Source of the DNA: Desmodus rotundus
Taxonomy: Eukaryota; Chordata; Mammalia; Chiroptera; Phyllostomidae
Direction of reading: 5' to 3'
Assembly (NCBI RefSeq): GCF_022682495.2
Contig: NC_071390.1
Location: 171,517,220 to 171,581,219, forward strand
Length of the DNA stretch: 64,000 nucleotides
The translations under genes were made by a program, and so were the position numbers. How positions within the stretch are numbered: the first letter of the stretch is position 1; each line of letters begins with the position of its first letter. The notes under the pieces were generated by a model. The model was not told the origin of the DNA. It saw only the letters and a program-made list of their open reading frames with translations, and made no database searches. Below, in pieces: positions 56,670 through 64,000 of the stretch.

Positions 56670-58630
56670 GGTTAGAGGGAAATTATGAAAGTCTTTTTGA
56701 AAGAGCACAGCTGCTAGTCAGCCCATCATGGCACCAGGAGAGCAAAAGCCAAAAGAGATCCTGCGGACACTGGACACTGTATTTAGCTTGACAAGGACGA
56801 CTGTGTCTACAGTCAGTATTATCTCAATAGTAGCCTGAATTAGGGAGGCAGTGAGTGGTTTGCCTCCTATAACTAGAGAGGGAAGAAAGACCTTTTCCTC
56901 CAACCCACTTCTGGATCCCTGAGGAATCCACAAGAGAGCTCTGGGGAATCATTCCCTGCCCCCCACTACTATTTTAACCCAGAAAAGTCATCCATGTAAA
57001 GATATAATCTTTAACACTAGACCTATGAAATCATGGTGTTTTATTTAGAGTTCTTGAATTTAGGGTTTCAGATGAACACATTTTTTATGGAATGCATAAG
57101 GACTTTCAAATATATCAAGTTTCATCCCCAAACAAAAGCAGAAATACCTTTTCCAGCTACCTGGATGGATGGCTACCTAGTCAAAGTCACCTCCAGCAGT
57201 AGGGCTCTGCATCAATCACTAAGGTGCTTATTGTTTTAGAATTAGCTGAGAAAGTATCCGCATATACATTCTGTACAGGCAACACTACAGAGAAGCTGCC
57301 TGGTTTGTTTTTGTTTTTCATTTGTATTAGATATCATGACTGTGGAATCCTTTTTATCAAACCTGATCATGATAAGTGATTGATCGAGGAATTGAAAAGG
57401 TTAGATACAGCAGGAAAACAATATTTTTAACTTAAAACACATAAAGACGGCATGTTTATGTCCATGTTTATATTTCCTTTGTCTTTCTTACACAAATTCA
57501 CCATAATGCGTCTTGTACAATTCCCAATTCCACTTTCTTTAAATTAAAGCAAGAATTCAGAAGCACTCAAAAAACAACACATCAGTCCGTTTTATTTACC
57601 CTAAAGTTTTGTGACTATATTCCCTACTTTTTCGGTGGCCTCATGTACACCTAATTCCACAGTATTTTTAAAAATTCTTTTATTGAGTTGTAATTATGAA
57701 AACTTTCAATTTTTTTTTACTAATGTGTTCAATACTTAATAAAATCACAAAGGTATAATCACAAGGAATATTGACCAAGTTGCTTTGGGGATTTAAAAAT
57801 AACTGGCTCTGAGTTAGAGTTCAGTTCAACAAGTTGGAAAGCTAGTACCCCAACACACGAGGAAGGAGGCTTTCAGACCCTGAGTACGGAAAGTGTTGTG
57901 AATGTCAGTGTCTTTTACACCATGAAGGGGGAGCCCCATTTGTCTGGTGAATCCATTATGTGGAGCTTGGTTAAGAGATCATGTTTTAAAGTATTTTATT
58001 GTGGAAATATGTGGCAACATATTACTCATAATTTTAGGTATATTCATCTCCTATCACCAAGCGAAATGGAATCTTGTAAAGAGAGACAAAAAACAGCCTG
58101 GGGTCTGGAGTAAAAGTCCCAAAATATGCAATTAGAAACTACTGAGTTATGCATAAAATTTATTTGAAGTGTAATTTATGAACCTTGTTGGGAAGGCCAA
58201 CCACTGACTAAGTTATACCAGAGGCTAAAACTTGAGTTTCATTTAGACCTGACACAGGATGCAAAGCTGGTATCTCTGCTGATTTCCCCGCCCTGTTCTT
58301 CTGACCATGGTGTCTGATCAATTCCCTAGATAAGTAACTGACACATTATACATATGTCTGCACACGGGCCAGCGCTGAATTAAATCATGAAATTATAAAT
58401 GGCACTCGAGAGTATGATCTGCAAGGATTGTACCACATGAATATTTTATCTGGACTTAAGAGTCACATTTACAGAATGTCTGAGAGAATAAAAGACATTG
58501 TAGAGCCCTTGGCGTATAGATGTTGATAAAAAAAGAAACCGTCAATCATCTTCGTATCCTCTCTTTTCTAAAATAGCGCCTCTATGCAAAGACTGGGTAG
58601 CAAAGTTGTTAGGTCCTAGAGCATGTGAAC
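56670..58630. other. Unassigned interval
   Basis: About 2 kb with no gene recognised. The first 250 bp could be ERV-internal or flank. Around 57665 TTCTTTTATTGAGTTGTAATTA hints at an old antisense L1 piece, too weak to call. Confidence 0.3.
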
Positions 58631-58639
58631 CTTCAGTCC

Positions 58640-58970
58640 TACTGGTTAATGACAAATTTTTTTTTCCAAAATAGTCACACAGCTTTTCTGCTTTTTTCTT
58701 TCACCACCATGGATGAGAGATCCTTCTTCTTCACACTTTGCCAATATTTAATATTGTCGAACTTTAAATTTATTATTTTTGCCAGTCTGATAGATAAAAT
58801 GATATCTCAGTATTTGCATTTTCCAGATTTACTGGTGAAGCTGAAAATCTTGCTATAAAAATCACTCATGTTTCTTCTTTTGTGAAATATCTGCTCAGGT
58901 CTTTTGTTTATTTTTCCATTTGAATTGTTTTTCTTTTGCTTTCTTTATTCTTATGGGTTCTTTATCTTGC
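58640..58970 (-). mobile_element. L1 ORF2 end/3' UTR fragment (antisense)
   Basis: TTTGCCAATATTTAATATTG, TTTTGCCAGTCTGATAGATAAAATG, ATCTCAGTATTTGCATTTTCC, CTTCTTTTGTGAAATATCTGC and TCAGGTCTTTTGTTTATTTTTCC match the reverse of the old-L1 region that reads TTTGCATTTCCCTAATGA and TTCAAGTCTTTTGCCC. Confidence 0.8.
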
Positions 58971-59039
58971 TGAATTTTCATATTAACCCTAGGACATGGT
59001 GGTAATTTTCCTAGGACATGGTTGTTATCGGCCTCCTTT

Positions 59040-59110
59040 GCAGATGAGAATCTGAAGGGTAACAGACTAAGAAACATGCGTGGTCACAGAGGTAGCAAAT
59101 GATGGGGAAT
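59040..59110 (-). repeat. MIR fragment
   Basis: GCAGATGAGAATCTGAAGGG and CATGCGTGGTCACAGAGGTAGCAAATGATGGG are the reversed MIR core. Confidence 0.6.
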
Positions 59111-59439
59111 AGCCCAAACTCACCTCTGTTTTAGGGCAAAGCTCAGATGGCTTCCACTAAACAGGCCTGCCTTTGCTGGTGTGTTCTTATTTCTATACCA
59201 AAAGCTCCCCTTAGATTCTCTTCAAAGAACAGTCTCAGGGGGAGTCATATTGCAATAAGAAGAGAATGAAAATGATCAAAGGAAGGTAGAATCCTCTAGA
59301 AATGTCTAGAGTATAAACCAGTTACAAAATTGAGGGTTGAGGACATTTGAAAGATTTTCTTACTTCTTATTGCTCTCAGCCCATCTTCAATTCCAAGAAC
59401 AATAATACTATCATCAATCACAATAATATATAACAGTAA

Positions 59440-59645
59440 CAAAAATATTGAAACTCATTCACTTAAGATGCACAAAACTCTGTGGCAAGCACTCTAGATG
59501 CGTCATGTCAGTTGACCATGAAAGCCGCTCATAGGTGAGGGAATTGATTTAGTTCTCTTATGCAGAGGAGAAAACCCAATTTTAGAGGGGTCAGAGATAT
59601 TCTCCCAAGGACACATGGCCAGGAAGTGGTAGTTTCTAAATTAAA
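59440..59645 (-). repeat. MIR SINE
   Basis: CTCTGTGGCAAGCACTCTAG, TTATGCAGAGGAGAAAACC, AGAGGGGTCAGAGATATTCTCCC and AAGGACACATGGCCAGGAAGTGG follow reversed MIR. Confidence 0.75.
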
Positions 59646-59759
59646 AAAAAGTTTTCATATTTTTTACTCTGCAGATGGCACTTCTAATAATTACAGGTCA
59701 TGTGCCACTAACCAAAATACCTTACTATGTAGTTCATGTCTTTAGCCCAAACACACATG

Positions 59760-60700
59760 TTTATCTTTTTCCAGTTGTCACGCTACCTGGCTAATGAATA
59801 ATCATACACTAATAATTCAAAAGGGCTGTCATTCCTCAAATTTCAAGCCCACTTCATGCTAATTTTTCCAAAGAGAATTATTGTTGACATATCAACATGG
59901 CAGTAAGTACACAATTAGGTTTTGAGGGGGCAAACGCAGGGCCTCAGATTTCCAGGAGTCCACGGCAAAGATGTTGCCTGACAGCAGAGGTGAGGCATCC
60001 AGTCTTTTGCTAGAATCTTCCTGCTCCAGAATTAGAAACTGTTTTCTTTTTGAAACTCAAGAAAATATAGCCAAAAAGTTTTTTAGAAAATTCAGATATT
60101 TTGCAGAAGCTTTTCAGAAAAATTTTCAGTGATTATCTGACTCTTCTGAAGCAAATCATATTTTTACCTATAAAGGATTACATCTCCAAATAGAATGCAG
60201 CACTCAACCTTTGGTTAACATCCTTGCAATATAATATTTACTGTCCTGAAATGCCTTTTTTGTGTTTCATTTTTTGATGTCAACTATAGCTCATAATGTA
60301 ATGGTCTAGTGGCCAAATGTTAATAATCACATAATTATTTACTTAGATTGATGATTTTATGGTGGTATCATCTTAAATTGTATAAGAAAACTGTTTACAA
60401 ACAGCCTAAAACAAGTAACAGCCAGAACAGAAACAAGCACATAGTGGGTTAGCAAGTGACATTAGTTGAACAAATGGATAAAGGACAATCATACGGGGAG
60501 CTACATGCCAGTTCACCCAGAACATTTTTCCTGATGATTGTTCAGAGATGTACTTCAAGAATTAGGTTAATCAGGTTATAGTTTCAGAAATATGTATTCA
60601 AGAAAGCATTTCTATAATGAGGCAAAAATCTGATTCACTCCACTTATATATTAAATGTATTACACTATTTTAGTGATCTTACCTAAAAAAATAAACAACA
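59760..60700. other. Unassigned interval
   Basis: No repeat or gene recognised. Confidence 0.35.
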
Positions 60701-60704
60701 CTAT

Positions 60705-60860
60705 TTTTGAATGCATGACCTGGTTTAATCCTCCCAACACTATTTGACTGTTTTACAAATGAGCAAACTGGAGAAGCCTGAAGGTACTTTGGAAGCATCA
60801 ATGAATAGTTCACCCCAGGTTCACTCTTGACTCCAAAGCTCAGGCTCCTTCCAATGGAAC
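60705..60860 (-). repeat. MIR SINE
   Basis: GGTTTAATCCTCCCAACAC, TTTTACAAATGAGCAAACTGG, CCCAGGTTCACTCTTGACTCC and AAAGCTCAGGCTCC give reversed MIR to near its head. Confidence 0.75.
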
Positions 60861-61019
60861 AGATTTCTGTCTTATTGTTTCTCTTCCTTTGGGCAAGAAG
60901 AACCAAATTCAAGAAGAGGTATAAAGAGAGGAAAAAAACAGAATATATTAATGACACACTTAAATCAGATACTTCCTATATATAACTTCATTTGATCATA
61001 AAGAAATAATAAGAAAATC

Positions 61020-61105
61020 ATGTCAGATCCATTTCTATAGGTGGTAAAATCGGATCTCAGAGAAGTTAAACAATTTGACTAAAGATGTCAGATTTTAAGA
61101 CCATA
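61020..61105 (-). repeat. MIR fragment
   Basis: GGTAAAATCGGATCTCAGAGAAGTTAAACAATTTGAC is the reversed MIR core. Confidence 0.6.
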
Positions 61106-61159
61106 TCTATTACTTCAAACTTTTCTTTAGGCTATGAGAAGTCTAAATCCAAGGAAAGA

Positions 61160-61355
61160 AATAGCACTTACTGAAGGCATATTTTAATTAGAAAATATAT
61201 ATTTTCAAAAAGCATCTGAGAAGTCCTTATATTTGATCAATGTCTAGTGATGAGGAAACAATTTAGAGATGTTAGGTAATTTGCCTAAAATAATGAGATC
61301 AGAATTCAAATCCAAATCTACTGATTCAAAGTGGTTACTCTTTCCATTAGAAAAT
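61160..61355 (-). repeat. MIR SINE
   Basis: TAGTGATGAGGAAACAATTTAGAG, TTAGGTAATTTGCCTAAAATAATG, AGAATTCAAATCCAAATC and GTTACTCTTTCCATTAG are reversed MIR; the 3' part is more worn. Confidence 0.7.
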
Positions 61356-61359
61356 AAAA

Positions 61360-62220
61360 TTATTTTAGCTGGAAGGGAGTTTTTAAATAGTTGAAGCTAG
61401 ACTTATAATTTCATTGATGGACTAAAACAAGGTGTGATGGGAATGTTCCTTGTAGGCTGGTGGAGAGCAGAGATGTAGAAGGAACACTATTATTTGCTAT
61501 CCATGGGAAAGAAGCTTCCAGCTGTATTATTGGAAAGTCACTCAACGATCTCCAAAGGAATTTAATTATGTACAATTAATAATTATGATAACCTTAATTT
61601 GGAAACAATGCTACAGATTCCTTGGAGGGGTCTCATAAGAGGCTGGGTCCCCTTTTGTATAGTCACGACACATAGCACTTGGTAGGCAATCAACATAAGT
61701 TTGTGGGAAAAAGGACAAATGAACCAATTAGTAATGGAAAATATTTTGATGGCAGTGCCTATATATTTAAAGGTATATTTCATTTTTAACTCTTTGACAA
61801 AAATTGAATACACTATTTTGTCTGTTAGGATCTGTATCATCTTTTTCCTACAGTCAAACATACAGCTTTCTAAAAGATACTGTCTTCACTTTATCAATGG
61901 TCCCCTCCATGAGTGGTGAGTGAAACAGCGATTGCTGCAGAATTAGAGAAATAGAGTAGGATGGGGGAAAATTGAAAAAGACTCTACTAAGGATTCTGAG
62001 GTTGGTGAGAGAAAATAAACGCTGGAGAGATGAGGGAAGGCGGAGGCAGGAAGTGAAAACTGACTCTGCCGCACTAGGGCTGTATGTACCTTCACGTGCA
62101 GGAATGTGTGCACATACGTGTACATTTGTGTGACAGACTTAGCTGATAGAGGACAGCTAAAGATGACACAGTCATTAGAGGAAGTAGTTTTTTTTATCAA
62201 GCAACTGAAGGAGATATAAT
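61360..62220. other. Unassigned interval
   Basis: No gene recognised. The 128-codon minus frame at 61943-62329 crosses into an L2 fragment and has no domain. CGACACATAGCACTTGGTAGGC at 61667 may be a MIR/L2 end. Confidence 0.35.
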
Positions 62221-62224
62221 GTTC

Positions 62225-62335
62225 CCAAACAGTGAGTTCACAAGTACTTATGGACCGTTTACTAAGTTTTAGACATTTTCTTAAGTACTGGAGACCGAGC
62301 ATTGAACCAAACAAAGTCCCTGTGCTCACTGGGCT
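62225..62335 (-). repeat. L2 3'-end fragment
   Basis: TATGGACCGTTTACTAAGTTTTAGACATTTTC, ACTGGAGACCGAGCATTGAACC and AAAGTCCCTGTGCTCACTGGG match reversed L2. Confidence 0.7.
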
Positions 62336-62339
62336 CCTT

Positions 62340-62785
62340 TCTACAGAGTTTTACTTGTATTATTTTTATACTCTTTCCATATTGCTTTATAGCTGGTTGC
62401 TGAGGTATTGGGTATGTTAATGTCAAAACAGGTGGTAGTGCGCCTATAGACTTCTGTTAGCACATGAAATAAAAAGCAGACCTAAAATAGATCTCAATGA
62501 ACAGAGGTGCAACCATCTGGGCAACATAATAAATAACGTAGCATTGGATTATAACTCAAAGCATCAAATAGATATGTGACTCCATGTGATATAAAGTATT
62601 GAATAAATAAATAAATGTAGTGAAGGAAAATGTTTTCTTTCATAATAATTCTAATTCCAATTGTCAGGAAGGCAGAGCTTGAATTCCCTCCATCTCCCTT
62701 GAGAGAATGCTAGACTTAGTAGTTTTTTTCCAAAGAGAACATGGAAATAAAAGATAATAACTGTACAATGAAGAAACCTGAAAAC
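62340..62785. other. Unassigned interval
   Basis: No repeat or gene recognised beyond a short (AAAT)n run at 62603-62616. Confidence 0.35.
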
Positions 62786-62789
62786 AGAA

Positions 62790-63320
62790 CAGCAGCCACC
62801 TGGTGAAGGTTAATATCACCAGCAACATCATGAGGATGTCATGTGACCCTGGTGTGATGGGGTGAGAAGGGCCCTCTCTTCTGTGCTATCCTCTTCCACA
62901 AACTTATGTCCCCAGTCTCATTGTCAGAGAAAAAAAAAAGCCATCAGACAAACCCATTTGAGGGAAATTCTACAAGATATTTGAACAATAATCCTTAAGA
63001 TTTTCAAATTCATTAAAAATAGGAAAAGACTACCATAGACCAGAACGTCTATGGACATATGACATCCTGGTAGGCTGGATTGGATGCTGGGAGAGAGGAC
63101 ATTCATGGAAAAACTGGTAAAATCAAAATTAAGTCAGGAAGCGCTAAGGCACCAATACCAATTTCTTGGTTTTGTCAAATGTATTGTGGAAATATAAATA
63201 TAAGCTGTTGATGGAGAAAACTGTGTGAAGTGTATATGGGAACTCCTTATTTTATCTTGATAGCTTTTCAACTTTTCTGTAAATCTAAAAGTAACGTAAA
63301 TGCAACAATAATTTTTAAAG
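62790..63320 (+). mobile_element. Old L1 (L1M) 3' UTR fragment
   Basis: CCATCAGACAAACCCATTTGAGGGAAATTC, GGCTGGATTGGATGCTGGG, ACATTCATGGAAAAACTGG, TTCTTGGTTTTGTCAAATG, GTATATGGGAACTCCTTAT and TTCAACTTTTCTGTAAATC match the sense 3' UTR of old L1, ending near an A-rich tract. Confidence 0.8.
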
Positions 63321-63324
63321 AACA

Positions 63325-64000
63325 ATGGCATAAGATATTAGAAAACAAGACAAACAGGAGGTAGGGAGTGGGGGTGCTGTTCACAGGAGTGAGTGACTTA
63401 GAAAGTAGAAGCCTGAACATGTACTACCTGCAAGCACAAGAATTTTATGTGGGTCTGGGTACCTTTCGCCCAGGGAACTCTTCGCCAGCCTTGTACAAAT
63501 TCTGAAAACCCCCTGCACATACTGGGCTGATTATCTTTTGTCAGCGACCATGATTGTAATGAATACCGACAAGTTTATGGCTATAAAAGCAAAAATGAGA
63601 TGAAGGAGAAATGTGGATTTTTGTCTTTGAAATAGGTGACAAAAGGTTCTACCACGTGAGAACTTATTTCCCAGACCTTGAGTATCACATGCTAGAAATA
63701 CATACTTGGTGGGGGAAAAATCCTCAAATAAAAAACATGTGTGAGTGAAGAGGTATGAAAGGATAATTTATATCTCCAGGGACTGGGGGAAATAACTACA
63801 ATAGTCAAAGAAGGTTGCATGTCTTTCATTGAACAAACGTCCGTGTGAGAATCACCAGGCCGTGTCCATTTTATTTATTTCTATATTGCTGGGGCTCAAA
63901 GCATGGGAGGAATGAATGAATGAGATTGAATTTTAATTCAAAATTAGATATAGAATCTGCCATTTGTGCTGTGTTTTAAAGTATTGACCATGAGTTATGC
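63325..64000. other. Unassigned interval to window end
   Basis: No repeat or gene firmly recognised. Confidence 0.35.

Noticed and set aside
61943..62329. 128-codon minus-strand frame
   Set aside because: Spans an L2 fragment and unrelated DNA; no domain, no splice frame.

Overview
The window is nuclear DNA from a mammal, most likely a bat of the Yangochiroptera (vespertilionid, phyllostomid or a relative). Three things point there. Five copies of a tRNA-derived SINE match the bat VES family: a GTGGCTCAGTGG A-box region, a GGTTCGATTCC B box, the CAGTCAGGGCACATGCCTGGGTT core, a CT-rich end and an (AAAT)n tail. Three short LINE-1 3' ends read TTGTTCAAGTACAG-TTGTC on the opposite strand, as I recall for bat L1. 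A 274-bp non-autonomous hAT element keeps an exact 8-bp target-site duplication. Older layers (MIR, L2, L1M, MER5/MER20, Tigger, MaLR LTRs) are shared by all placentals.

No protein-coding gene can be assigned. Most of the open reading frames are under 100 codons and look like chance frames, repeat shadows or low-complexity tracts. The one stretch with exon-like features is 19705-19805 on the minus strand: 101 bp, a polypyrimidine/AG acceptor, a GTAAGTAAG donor, and an open acidic, Ser/Pro-containing translation. It matches no protein I can name. The plus strand over the same bases also has an acceptor and donor pair, so the strand is unsettled. I see no CpG island, core promoter outside the LTR, RNA gene, CRISPR array or operon-like structure. 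The window is probably intergenic or a long intron.

Layout. 1-3.4 kb: MER5A-like element, bat hAT, two tiny L1 3' ends with target-site duplications, MIRs. 3.9-6.4 kb: unrecognised DNA, then a Tigger element with a decayed transposase start. 7.6-8.4 kb: two competing hairpins and a VES SINE. 8.7-13 kb: MIR and L2 fragments and pyrimidine/CA repeats. 14-19.3 kb: L1M ORF2 end, MER5A, two MER20 copies, L2, MIR, L1M 3' UTR with a G-rich tract. 19.4-19.8 kb: TA/GT repeats, an L2 piece and the exon candidate. 21-23.3 kb: repeat-poor. 25.6-26.9 kb: L2 interrupted by an MLT1-like LTR. 29.8-35.2 kb: MaLR LTR, two VES, MIRs, an L1M 3' end. 38-40 kb: L2, MIR, VES and an MLT1 LTR. 41-50 kb: L2, MIR, a MaLR LTR and simple repeats. 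54-55.3 kb: decayed L1 ORF2 interrupted by a 5'-truncated VES with a perfect 14-bp duplication. 56.2-56.7 kb: retroviral-type LTR with TATA and polyadenylation signals. 58.6-63.3 kb: L1 3' regions, MIR and L2.

I found no convincing new biological system. The best leads are the exon candidate, the overlapping hairpins at 7643-7679, an exact 24-bp sequence occurring twice about 2 kb apart (37188 and 39132), and several cleanly delimited bat-lineage insertions. All repeat assignments are from memory of consensus sequences, not from a search.
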